From positions 1 through 7,083 of the forward strand of contig CAZTDD010000203.1 in NCBI GenBank assembly GCA_964612675.1: a stretch of DNA of 7,083 nt. The letters are read 5' to 3'. Shown here piece after piece: positions 1 through 6,914 of this stretch (positions are counted from its first letter, which is position 1; every line of letters begins with the position of its first letter). The stretch is from CAZTDD01 sp964612675. GTDB taxonomy: Bacteria > Hinthialibacterota > Hinthialibacteria > Hinthialibacterales > JAKPRU01. The notes beneath the pieces were generated by a model. That model was not told the origin of the DNA. It saw nothing but the letters and a program-made list of their open reading frames with translations, and made no database searches. The position numbers were made by a program, and so were the translations under genes.

Positions 1-199
1 CCCGGGGGGAGAGGGAGCTTCCGATGCCAACGTTCGACTTTTTGCGAACCTGTCAGGCTTGGGGGAGAAGATGCTGCGGACATGCTCATTTCTATTCCTC
101 CCCCGAAGATCGGGGGTGGAGTCTCATGGCTTGCCGAAGGCAAACATGAGAGCCGTAGAGGAGGGGGTTGAGATCCACTTCGCTATCTCCGTGAGTGTC
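1..199. other. Non-coding region downstream of the activase gene
   Basis: No convincing reading frame was found here. The first 95 bases are G-rich at the start and then mixed. A small inverted repeat (GTTCG at 32-36 against CGAAC) closes a T-rich loop. Bases 95-171 are the REP-like repeat described separately. The start of the window (a CCC then GGGGGG run followed by GAGAGGGAG) resembles the G-rich arm of that repeat and may be the tail of another diverged copy, but the window edge cuts it off. No rho-independent terminator with a clear U-tract was seen after the activase stop. Confidence 0.6.
95..171 (+). repeat. REP-like hairpin repeat, copy 1
   Basis: This is copy 1 of an intergenic repeat also present at the right end of the window. 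Both copies share TTCCTCCCCCGAAGA followed by C and a GGGGG arm, and both end in a G-rich tail with GAGGGGGTTGA. In this copy CCCCCGA (100-106) pairs with TCGGGGG (110-116) around an AGA loop. Between that hairpin and the tail lies a second hairpin: TCTCATG (122-128) pairs with CATGAGA (145-151), and inside it TTGCC (131-135) pairs with GGCAA (139-143) over a GAA loop. It starts 29 bases past the activase stop on the transcribed side. A role as a terminator or 3'-end stabiliser is possible but inferred. Confidence 0.7.
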
Positions 200-3100
200 T
201 TACCGCGTCGAGGCCCAACTCTCAAAGGTATTTAATAGAGATCTCAAGAACGAGGTTCGGTGTTGCGAACATCGTGCTGTCTTCATATGCTCGTGCACCC
301 GGCGGGCCTGTAGGCAGAATGTGTTCAATCGCGCCTGGTCGATGTCGGACATACTTCGCCCGTCCACCTCGATGGATAAGAAAGGAAGGTGAGTCAGTCC
401 ATCCGTACTGACCGCCGAGTGGTTGTTGTTGGAGATGCGTTTCTTCGAACGGACATTCATGTGGGATTCGAGAATGGCCTGGGTGACTCTTGTCGGCATA
501 CATCCGAACGGCCCCAGGTTGATCGTTCCACATGTTTCTTCCAGGATCTCGTGCAACGCCAGACCGATGCTGAGTACGGACTCGGAGAGGATGTGCGGAC
601 TGATGAAATGAGAGGCGTCCCGGACGATTTCCGGTACGGTGGGATGAGCCTGCTCGACCAAAGCGGAACCGGAAAACGCGTCTCGGATCTTCCGTTCCAT
701 GCGGTGTTTTGTGAACGAACGGAGCCAGGGTTCAATTCGATTGATCTTCTGGCTGTCTCGAACCGAATACCGTTTTTGACGGGTGAAATCGGCATAATAA
801 ATATATTCCGCCAACGGGGCGACATAAACGACAAAACCGCGATCCGCGAGTTTTTCGACGAGCCCCTGACGGCAAAAATCATTGCCCCGCGCGTAGACCT
901 CGCCAAGCAACCGTACCTTGGGGGCATCCTCCACCGGCATTGTCAACGGAATGGAATCCAAAAACAGGACGGCTTCCCGGACACGGTTTGCGAGACTATC
1001 CAATGAGTCGCGTTCTAAGCAGTCCAGGATTCGCTCGTACTGCTGATCGAAGATCTCCAAGGCTTTCTTTCGATTCTCAGCCAGCGCGATCAAAACATTT
1101 CGTATGTTTTCAAAAATATCGGAAATAATCAGTATATGCCAAACCGCTTTTGTGAATTGTGTCCCCAATTCGCCGAATCCACATTCATCGTCGAGTGAAA
1201 AAACAAGCGCATTCCGTAGCCGGTGTTTCTTGATCAGTTTTTCCACCGCGACGGTGTATTGTCCCTGCCTACAGGGACCGTGCGACTTGGGCATGAAAAA
1301 CAGGACAATCTCGTCATCGGACTCACGGTGGTCCAAATAATCGAGCAGGGATCCCGTAGTGAGTTGAAATGGAATACATTCTCTGCAAGTTCCCGCTTCG
1401 CGTCCTCTTTTGAGCGCGTTGTCTTCCGTCGGCCAAACCGTAGCTCGTATATTCTCACGGCGGAGCGCGGCCGCCAGCCCTCGCGAATTCAGTCGCCCCA
1501 TCTCGGGAATCAAAACGTGAATTCGTGGATCCGAGAGGGGGATCGACCTGCCCTCGGAGTCTCTAATCATCAGGACACCCGATTCTTTCTGAGCGGACGC
1601 GGGCAAGAAATCATCTTCGGTCATTGAGACCTGGACCGATTTCTGGACCTCCCGGTGGCCTCGAACGATATCCAGGAACGCCTCAATCCGCGTATCGACA
1701 CCGACATCGGACGTGTGACTGTCCAATTCGAGTACCAGAGAAGGTTTATCGCCCATAATTTCACGGAAATAACCGAGGAGAAACGAATCGGGACCGCAAC
1801 TGAAATTGGTTATAAAAATGGCATACAGCTGCGGATGATGTTTGACAAAATGCGCCGCCTGAAGCAAATCGCTTCCAATCGCCCAATAGATTCCTTTTTC
1901 CTTTGGCCCTTCCTCAAGCGGCAGGCAGTCGAACGGAACCACGTGAATTCCCTGGGTGGCCAGTTTGTGGGGTATTCCCATATTGAGTCTGCCGTTCAAG
2001 GCACTGTAAGGACGGCCGAAGAGAACCACGGCGATGGCGGAGGAATCGCCTTCGACCGTGGAGATTGGTTGTCCGCCTGTCCGCCTCAGTTCGTCATTCA
2101 GGCTCTCCTGTTTGCGGACGGCCTTGTCGAATGCGGCTCGGATTGGTCGGTTGGGAAATCCGAGCAAACGGCCGATTTTCACGAATTCCGATTCCATGGT
2201 TCGGAGCCCGCCTGAAAAATCAAGCGTGGGACTCAGGATGTGCCGGTCCTCCACGAGTCCGTCGAATGCCGCTTTCAGTACATACGGTTCCGAGCGGACG
2301 AAAACACAGGTATGCGAACGCGTGTCGTTTCCACGATCCGGCAGTTCTTTCAGCAGCGGAAGGAAATAATAATCGACATCCAGTTGGAGCAAAGCGGCGA
2401 ACACATCATGCGCGTCCTGCATCGGATAACAAAATGCCGCTCCCTGTTTGCAAATGCCCTGCTCCTCGATTGTCTCCGGCAGCACGATTTCCGCGCCCAA
2501 GCATGAGAAAAACTCCGAAAAGAGGGGATAATAGACATGCGTTAAAAAAGAATTCATGACGCCGATTCGGAGTGGAGACGTATCGTGCCGCTCGGCTGTA
2601 TCCATGGCCTTTTTCTTTTCAAAGACTTTCTGCGCACGGGCAACGACGTGATCGTGTTCCGCCGGATTGGCGCTTCGATTGAGACGGATGTTTTCGTATT
2701 TTCTGCACGAACCTCCGAAAGGAAATGTTTTTCCAGCGACTTCGATGCGGGACACTTCGCACCTACGATCGCATCCTTCTTTCCCACCGGAGCAGATGAA
2801 GGGTTCTTTGTAAGTTACTTCTCGATTTGCCAAATCGGCAAGCGAATATGAGCCGCGTTCGGCGAGTTCCAAATCGAGCCGCTGCTTAACCTCGAGTGCG
2901 ACCCCGAAGGCGCCCATGAGGCCCGGCTCGGGCGGAACGATGATTTCTCGATCGGTCAACCCGGCCATGGCGATGGGGACGGCTTTGTTGTAGCAAACGC
3001 CTCCCTGCATGAGGATTTTATTTCCGACCGGACGGTTTTGTTTCACCCGGTTCAAATAGTTCATACAGATCGAGTACACAATCCCTGCAACGATATCCTC

Positions 3101-3519
3101 CCGATCGAATCCTTCATGGACGGCGCTGTTGATATCGCTGGCGATAAAGGCCGCGCATTCATCGCTGAAGTTCAGAGGTCTTTCCGCCCGAAGAGCCAGC
3201 GGAGCGATGTCGGTCATCGCGACTTCCAGGTGTTCTCCGGCGGCCTCTTCCAGGAATGAACCTGTGCCGGCGGAGCACGCTTCGTTCATCGCGTAGTCCG
3301 TTGCGACTCCATTGACGAGGTGGGTGTATTTGGCGTCCTGGCCGCCGATTTCGAACACTGTGTCGACGTCCTTATCCACGTAGCGAGCGGCGGCGGCATG
3401 CGCGGTGATTTCATTGATCACATTTTCGGTCAGCGCGTGGATCCCGGCGATGTGTCGGCCCGATCCGGTTGTACCGAGTCCGATGATGTCGACCGGTGTG
3501 GTTCCAACCTGTTCCGCCA
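200..3519 (-). CDS. Acyl-CoA dehydratase activase-family giant protein (BcrAD/DUF2229/HgdB-like), 3' part, cut by assembly gap
   Basis: This is the large C-terminal part of a fused activase and dehydratase-like protein. Residues are numbered from the GTG codon at 3421, which is not the true start: the frame stays open upstream to the gap and encodes the family motif GLGTTGSGR. The second BadF/BcrA-type ATPase domain continues with EIGGQDAKY (24-32) and NEACSAGTG with Cys49. Cys89 lies in SDECAAF. In HgdC-type activases the two equivalent cysteines bind the [4Fe-4S] cluster between subunits. MQGGVCYN (138-145) and PPEPGLMGAFG (163-173) close the domain. A cysteine patch follows (Cys210, 217, 221, 239). 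A DUF2229-like region covers about 283-500. An HgdB-like stretch NFSCGPDSF (539-547) runs into LELDSHTSDVG (564-574). A C-terminal unit has TCRECIPF (678-685), HGPCRQGQY (714-722) and GPFGCMPTR (970-978). Family members couple ATP hydrolysis to low-potential electron transfer in radical dehydration or dearomatisation of CoA esters. The substrate of these fused giants is not known to me. It is probably cytoplasmic. Confidence 0.93.
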
Positions 3520-3619
3520 NNNNNNNNNNNNNNNNNNNNNNNNNNNNNNNNNNNNNNNNNNNNNNNNNNNNNNNNNNNNNNNNNNNNNNNNNNNNNNNNN
3601 NNNNNNNNNNNNNNNNNNN
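3520..3619. other. Assembly gap of exactly 100 N inside the activase gene
   Basis: There are 100 consecutive N, the conventional length for a gap of unknown size. The activase reading frame enters it from the right in one phase, and the correct frame on the left (the one carrying GLGTTGSGR) is in another phase if 100 bases are assumed. The true length is therefore not 100. By family architecture the missing part should hold most of the first ATPase domain, the linker and the first tens of residues of the second domain, roughly 1 kb. This estimate is inferred from the general layout of these proteins of about 1400 residues. Confidence 0.95.
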
Positions 3620-3870
3620 TCCGCTTCCGTCAGGACCGGTACACCGTTATTGGGGGCGTTGCCACGCCGAACAATCGCGAAGGAATCGAGGTCGTCAACG
3701 GTAATCGAATCGAGAATGACCTGCAGAGTTTCCCGTGGGCGGCCGTAATGTGGCAATCGTTGCGTTCCAACGACACCGGTTTCAGAATCCGTCTCCCTTA
3801 TCAGAACCGACGAAACGGTCGATGAACCGATGCAGAGCCCCAAAAATCTCTTCTCGCCCGAACTCAGCAC
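3620..3870 (-). CDS. Acyl-CoA dehydratase activase-family giant protein, 5' part (N-terminal 83 residues)
   Basis: This is the N-terminus of the same protein whose bulk lies at 200-3519. The GTG start at 3870 is chosen because AGGAGG lies 10 bases upstream (3881-3886). The protein then runs directly into the first ASKHA/BcrAD ATPase domain, FLGLCIGSST (residues 9-18). An ATG at 3999 in the same frame would add 43 residues that resemble no part of the family and lack a clear ribosome site. Residues 9-75 give the expected beginning of domain 1 and the frame enters the gap after LTEA. The position of the usual acidic residue in the first phosphate loop (DxGSTT) is Cys13 here (CIGSST). Domain 1 of these giants is often degenerate, so this is probably a non-catalytic copy. 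An alternative is that the gap joins two different activase genes, but strand, order and family layout favour one gene. Confidence 0.82.
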
Positions 3871-3880
3871 TTCAGTACCC

Positions 3881-3886
3881 CCTCCT
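3881..3886 (-). promoter_or_regulatory. Ribosome-binding site of the activase gene
   Basis: On the minus strand this reads AGGAGG followed by GGG and then TACTGAA before the GTG at 3870. It is a near-perfect Shine-Dalgarno match at normal spacing. It decides the start in favour of GTG 3870 over the upstream ATG at 3999. Confidence 0.75.
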
Positions 3887-3942
3887 GATTCCTCTGTCCT
3901 CTTCACTTCACGTTGTCTTCGGTCAAAGCCCAGTGTTCGTAT

Positions 3943-3962
3943 CCGGGCACAGCGTGTCCCGG
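3943..3962 (-). promoter_or_regulatory. GC-rich hairpin in the presumed activase leader
   Basis: CCGGGCAC (3943-3950) pairs with GTG then CCCGG (3954-3956, 3958-3962), with one bulged T and an AGC loop. It lies 73 bases before the activase start on the transcribed strand. There is no U-tract after it in the minus direction, so it is not an obvious terminator. It may be leader structure, an operator or chance. Confidence 0.3.
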
Positions 3963-3986
3963 GATTTGAGTTCCATACTATCCAAT

Positions 3987-4037
3987 CACCTCTTAACAAG
4001 GTGCCAGAATACCATTCTTCCGCTTCAGAAGCACCTT
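3987..4037. repeat. Cluster of nested inverted repeats, candidate operator
   Basis: AAGGTGC (3998-4004) is mirrored by GCACCTT (4031-4037). The same AGGTG (3999-4003) is also mirrored by CACCT at 3987-3991. Inside lies the palindrome GCTTCAGAAGC (4022-4032), and AGAAT/ATTCT (4007-4011, 4014-4018 region) forms a further short repeat. The cluster directly abuts a TATAAT, so a regulator bound here could control the divergent promoters. The assignment is inferred from symmetry only. Confidence 0.35.
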
Positions 4038-4042
4038 ATAAT
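4037..4042 (+). promoter_or_regulatory. Candidate -10 box (TATAAT) reading toward the membrane-protein operon
   Basis: The sequence is an exact sigma70 -10 consensus. The hexamers at 16-18 bases upstream (for example TTCTTC) are poor -35 matches, so the promoter would need activation or be weak. Transcription from here would give a leader of more than 300 bases before the first operon start at 4375, so another promoter closer to the gene may exist. Confidence 0.35.
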
Positions 4043-4120
4043 GATACGATATGAAGGCCGAAGTTCAAATTCAGACGGGGTTTGCCTTCGCGCCCTGGAT
4101 CGCGGACCCTATCTCAGTGA

Positions 4121-4376
4121 TTAGCAAAGGACCCGTCCGCACTCACGATAATCCACAAACTTCAACTGGGCAATCTCAGGCACTTCTTCAGCGGATTTTT
4201 TAATCTTCCCAAACAGGGCGATCTGTTGTAGACTCCCTTCGATCCATCTGTACTCGCAATCCTGGCCGGAGCACGAACGGCATCCTCAACGCAAAGTGCG
4301 CTTTAGCAGTCGCAGCGAGCTCGGGCACCTCTCTGACCTGCTCCACTGTCGCCGAGTCCGCGGGAGAATCGGACAT
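4121..4376 (-). pseudogene. Possible frameshifted small gene or remnant, function unknown
   Basis: On the minus strand an ATG at 4376 opens 58 codons beginning MSDSPADSATVEQVREVPEL and stopping at 4200. In another phase a 54-codon stretch from 4285 to 4124, ending at TAA 4121, starts GCRSCSGQDCEYRWIEG and ends FVDYRECGRVLC. Switching phase near 4283-4290 (around HFAL) would join them into a cysteine-bearing protein of about 84 residues. The second stretch has no start codon of its own, which is why a broken gene is proposed. The ATG overlaps the start of the plus-strand 51-residue gene by two bases and has no good ribosome site, so the upstream half may be antisense shadow. I do not recognise the family. 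It could be decay, an assembly indel or coincidence. Confidence 0.3.
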
Positions 4377-4530
4377 GATTCAGGTGCATCCCGGCGGAAA
4401 ACGAACCATCGTTGCGCTGATCGGATTTGTTCTTTTGATTGTAGTGATCTACCCGGTCATCATTGTATGGTTTGTTCACTATATACTCAGACCCGCCATA
4501 GCAAATAAAACAAAGAACGAAAAACACTGA
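4375..4530 (+). CDS. Small single-span membrane protein, 51 residues
   Basis: This short gene starts at ATG 4375, with GGGAG at 4362-4366 eight bases upstream. The product starts MIQVHPGGKRTI, then has one strongly hydrophobic segment from about residue 12 to 38 (ending around VHYIL). It ends in a lysine-rich tail (ANKTKNEKH), so the C-terminus is predicted to be cytoplasmic, although flanking charges on both sides leave topology open. It is followed after 33 bases by the 120-residue membrane protein on the same strand. The frame is open upstream of the ATG but has no start codon there. The family is not recognised. Small proteins of this kind often associate with larger membrane partners, which is a guess here. 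It may be missed by gene callers because of its length. Confidence 0.6.
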   Translation: MIQVHPGGKRTIVALIGFVLLIVVIYPVIIVWFVHYILRPAIANKTKNEKH

Positions 4531-4563
4531 AGAGAGACAGGAAACAAGAAGGGAGAGAGAAAC

Positions 4564-4926
4564 ATGGAATCTATTCCGTTTATCATCCTGAGCGCCATGA
4601 TTGGCCTATTTATTGGAGCCGCCGTTCTGTATTTTTTTGCCATGCTGGTGGGGATCCAGGATGTGACGTACGGCCGGGCGGTCAAATGTGGATTTCTACT
4701 AATTATTACATTAATTATTGTGGATTTTGTGTTTTTTGCCGCTTTCGGAATGTTTGAATCCGAACCTCCCGACTTCCTTTTGCTGCCGTTTCATTGGGTT
4801 CTTTTTGTTGCCTGCACCAGCATTGCTTTTGATACAACCGTCAAGAAAGGCGTTATTCTGTCGATCGTACTGTTCATTGCCAACGTTGCGTTTGAAGCCT
4901 GTTTGACGACAGGCGGAGGGAGCTAG
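4564..4926 (+). CDS. Four-span integral membrane protein, 120 residues, unknown function
   Basis: The start ATG at 4564 is preceded by a purine-rich GGGAGAG stretch at normal spacing. Four hydrophobic segments are visible at about residues 5-29, 40-64, 70-90 and 94-113. Short polar links separate them: IQDVTYGRAVK (31-41), ESEPPD (65-70) and TTVKKG (91-96). The end is a glycine-rich tail. There are no obvious catalytic motifs, and the charged residues sit only in the loops. It is probably a complete inner-membrane protein of a type common as 'hypothetical' in these lineages. It lies between the 51-residue membrane protein and the Yip1-like protein, whose start is only 5 bases past its stop, so co-transcription is likely. 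A Yip1-related or accessory subunit role is possible but not shown. Confidence 0.75.
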   Translation: MESIPFIILSAMIGLFIGAAVLYFFAMLVGIQDVTYGRAVKCGFLLIITLIIVDFVFFAAFGMFESEPPDFLLLPFHWVLFVACTSIAFDTTVKKGVILSIVLFIANVAFEACLTTGGGS

Positions 4927-4931
4927 GATTG

Positions 4932-6170
4932 ATGAATACATGTGACGCCGCACGAGAGGCAGCTAAAATGAGACAGAGCGCAAAAATGCTCGTGACCTGC
5001 TTCGCCGTAATCGCAATCTGCTCCGCTGCGGTAATGTCGCAGGAGTCGAGCCGTGGCACAATCTCCGGGCAGGTATCGAACCCTTCAAACGGCAAACCGT
5101 GGATCCATGTGAAAGTGATCGCAACGGACCTTGATAAAGTAATCGCCACCGAGGTTGAGAAGACTGAAATCGTCCACGTCCGGAGCACGGATGAAAACGG
5201 TCTGTATCGCCTGCCTGTTCCTCCAGGAACGTATCGAGTTTCCGTCCAGTATGGCGAGGGAGCGGAACCCCGAGAGGTGACGGTTCCGGCGGGCGAAGTG
5301 GTTGAAAATGTGGACTTTCAGCCGACGGCCATCTCCCGCGACACGCCGCCGGAGGGCAGAATTTACCGACCGGATCCTACATGGCCGCTCTGGACGCCGC
5401 TGATTGTCCTTTGCGTTGTGTGTCTCCCGACTCTGATCCCTCTCTTCCGGCGCCGAGACCGACTCGGGGGCGTTCTGATTTCACCGGGGCGGACCTTCGG
5501 CGAAATCGCTGACCGGCCTGACTGGCGGGGACCATTCTTCATGATCCTGGTTTACGCCCTCGTCATAGGGATCGTCGATTTCGGAACGGGGCTCGACCAA
5601 ATCCCCCAGCTCTGGGGGTTCCAGAAATGGGGGCGGCTCCTGGCTGCCGCCTTGCTTTCCTTGTTCATCGTCGTTGTGTATCTCGTTGCTCAAACCATTG
5701 TCTGGCTTTTGAAGGCAACGCTCTTGTGGTGCTTGGCAAGACTCGCCGGATATCGATGCCGTTTTCGTCTGTTGTTTTCATCGATTGGCTACACCTACGT
5801 TCCTTCGCTTCTCCTGGCGGCTATTACAATCGGAGTCGCCGCGATATGGACCGGAAAAGACCACGAGATGTGGCGTACGTCGGCGATCCAGCTGCCGACG
5901 GGCCTGGCAGGCATTTTTCGAGAGGAGTTTCAGCTTTTTGAACGAACCGGCAATTCATTCTGGGTCACGTTGGGAGGACAAATCGAGCTATTCACTCTCT
6001 GGTCGCTGGGGCTCACGGTTATCGCGGTAAAGCATGTCTACAAATCCAATACACTCCGTGCGCTCATCTTGGTTGTCGTCTACTGGATCATTGCCTTTGG
6101 CATTCTGGTTGGGCTCAATTACCTGGCCTACTCACTCGATCAAATGGATCGTGCACTCGCCGGCGTCTAA
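4932..6170 (+). CDS. Membrane protein with carboxypeptidase-regulatory-like domain and Yip1-like domain
   Basis: The chosen ATG at 4932 gives 412 residues and follows GGGAG at 4918-4922. An ATG at 4968 (residue 13) also has a site (GAGAGG) and would give a more typical signal peptide starting MRQSAKML, so the true start is uncertain. A hydrophobic segment at 19-36 looks like a signal sequence, with cleavage likely near MSQES. Residues 42-130 form a CarboxypepD_reg-like beta sandwich, seen as GTISGQVSNPSNGKP, STDENGLYRLPVPPGTYRV and a VTVPAGE strand. A first membrane span (154-172) is followed by RRRDR. Then comes a Yip1-like region beginning SPGRTFGEIADRPDWRGP (184-201), with spans at about 202-217, 236-260, 286-305, 350-366 and 376-397. 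The beta domain is predicted outside the cytoplasm. Bacterial Yip1 proteins have no settled function. The operon context suggests an envelope role. Confidence 0.82.
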   Translation: MNTCDAAREAAKMRQSAKMLVTCFAVIAICSAAVMSQESSRGTISGQVSNPSNGKPWIHVKVIATDLDKVIATEVEKTEIVHVRSTDENGLYRLPVPPGTYRVSVQYGEGAEPREVTVPAGEVVENVDFQPTAISRDTPPEGRIYRPDPTWPLWTPLIVLCVVCLPTLIPLFRRRDRLGGVLISPGRTFGEIADRPDWRGPFFMILVYALVIGIVDFGTGLDQIPQLWGFQKWGRLLAAALLSLFIVVVYLVAQTIVWLLKATLLWCLARLAGYRCRFRLLFSSIGYTYVPSLLLAAITIGVAAIWTGKDHEMWRTSAIQLPTGLAGIFREEFQLFERTGNSFWVTLGGQIELFTLWSLGLTVIAVKHVYKSNTLRALILVVVYWIIAFGILVGLNYLAYSLDQMDRALAGV

Positions 6171-6195
6171 ACGGCTACCACAGGAGAATTTCGGT

Positions 6196-6783
6196 ATGGA
6201 GAACACGCAACGAGAAAAAACGGTGGGATCGGCGCTCTGTATCGTTATCGCGATGATCGCCATCGGTGTGACAATTCGATTGGCGCTGGATCTACGCGAC
6301 GTTCATATTCGGGTGAGCTCCGTTGGATATTTCGGTTCACCAACGCAACGGGAGGGAATTCCGTTGGGGGAAGCTGCACCCGACTTTGAGTTGAACGATC
6401 TCGACGGAAACTTGGTGCGCCTGTCGGACCACAAAGGCGAAGTGGTTTTGCTCGACTTCTGGGCAACGTGGTGTGGACCCTGTATACAGGAATTACCTCA
6501 TATTCAACAATTCCACGAAGAATATAGAGACCGGGGGCTGACTATTTTAGCGGTCAATACAGAGGATATAAAAAAAGAGGAAGATGTCCGATCTTTTATT
6601 CTGGAAAACGAATATACCTTTCCGGTTTTGATGGATGGTTCCGAGGTGAAACGCTTGTATCGCGTTGAAGGGATTCCAAACGTGTATCTGATTGACCGCG
6701 AAGGTGTTATTCAGTTTCATCAGATCGGTTATGGGCCGGGGGCGGCAGACCTATTGCAGGAAGAGATCGAGAACGTGTTGTGA
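6196..6783 (+). CDS. Membrane-anchored TlpA/ResA-like thiol-disulfide oxidoreductase
   Basis: The start ATG at 6196 has AGGAG at 6182-6186, nine bases upstream, and gives 195 residues. The frame is open further upstream, but that part overlaps the preceding gene and is not needed. Residues 10-32 form a hydrophobic signal anchor after a charged N-terminus, placing the rest outside the cytoplasmic membrane. The redoxin domain runs from about 57 to 195. It shows APDFELNDLDG (61-71), the active site WATWCGPC with Cys93 and Cys96, LAVNTED (118-124), and GIPNVYLID with the cis-proline Pro161. The length is typical of ResA/TlpA proteins. These act as extracytoplasmic thiol reductases or oxidases, for example in cytochrome c maturation. 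The partner here is unknown. It is the last gene of the four-gene run, 25 bases after the Yip1-like gene. Confidence 0.92.
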   Translation: MENTQREKTVGSALCIVIAMIAIGVTIRLALDLRDVHIRVSSVGYFGSPTQREGIPLGEAAPDFELNDLDGNLVRLSDHKGEVVLLDFWATWCGPCIQELPHIQQFHEEYRDRGLTILAVNTEDIKKEEDVRSFILENEYTFPVLMDGSEVKRLYRVEGIPNVYLIDREGVIQFHQIGYGPGAADLLQEEIENVL

Positions 6784-6904
6784 TATCGGGAGGGACGTGG
6801 AAGTGCGAAACTGGTCAACCCCACCCGAGACCTTGTCAGTCTTAGAGAGGGAAACGGAAATGAACCCGAGTCGAAATCGATTTCCTCCCCCGAAGACCGG
6901 GGGA

Positions 6905-6914
6905 GGTGTAGGAG
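6905..6914 (+). repeat. Left target-site duplication of the MITE-like element
   Basis: GGTGTAGGAG here is identical to 7058-7067 on the other side of the element. The sequence belongs to the host repeat, so this is a duplicated target rather than part of the element. Confidence 0.85.

Larger units (their letters stand above)
3871..4374. other. Divergent intergenic region between the activase gene and the membrane-protein operon
   Basis: This 504-base stretch separates two divergent transcription units. On the activase side it holds a strong ribosome site (3881-3886), a GC-rich hairpin (3943-3962) and a cluster of short inverted repeats (3987-4037). On the operon side a perfect TATAAT lies at 4037-4042. 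The part from 4121 to 4376 shows coding-like character on the minus strand with a frame break and is listed as a possible pseudogene. A 50-codon plus-strand frame from 4051 has no ribosome site and was not called. Confidence 0.6.

Noticed and set aside
95..171. CRISPR-like repeat or intrinsic terminator
   Set aside because: There are only two copies, far apart and without regular spacers, so it is not CRISPR. The hairpins lack a following U-tract in either direction, so a classical terminator is not supported.
1655..2215. A 186-codon plus-strand frame inside the activase gene
   Set aside because: It is antisense to a strongly conserved protein region and has no recognisable motifs or ribosome site. 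The same applies to the other plus-strand frames between 195 and 3400.
3430..3999. A minus-strand reading frame running straight through the N gap, starting at ATG 3999 and giving 189 residues
   Set aside because: It reads through an arbitrary 100-N filler in a wrong phase after the gap. The first 43 residues have no family resemblance, and GTG 3870 has a strong ribosome site.
4051..4203. A 50-codon plus-strand frame just after the TATAAT
   Set aside because: It has no Shine-Dalgarno site, no hydrophobic or motif signal, and it lies opposite the coding-like minus-strand stretch.
4296..4508. A 70-codon plus-strand frame overlapping the 51-residue gene
   Set aside because: It is in a different phase from the frame that has the ribosome site and membrane segment, and its composition is not protein-like.
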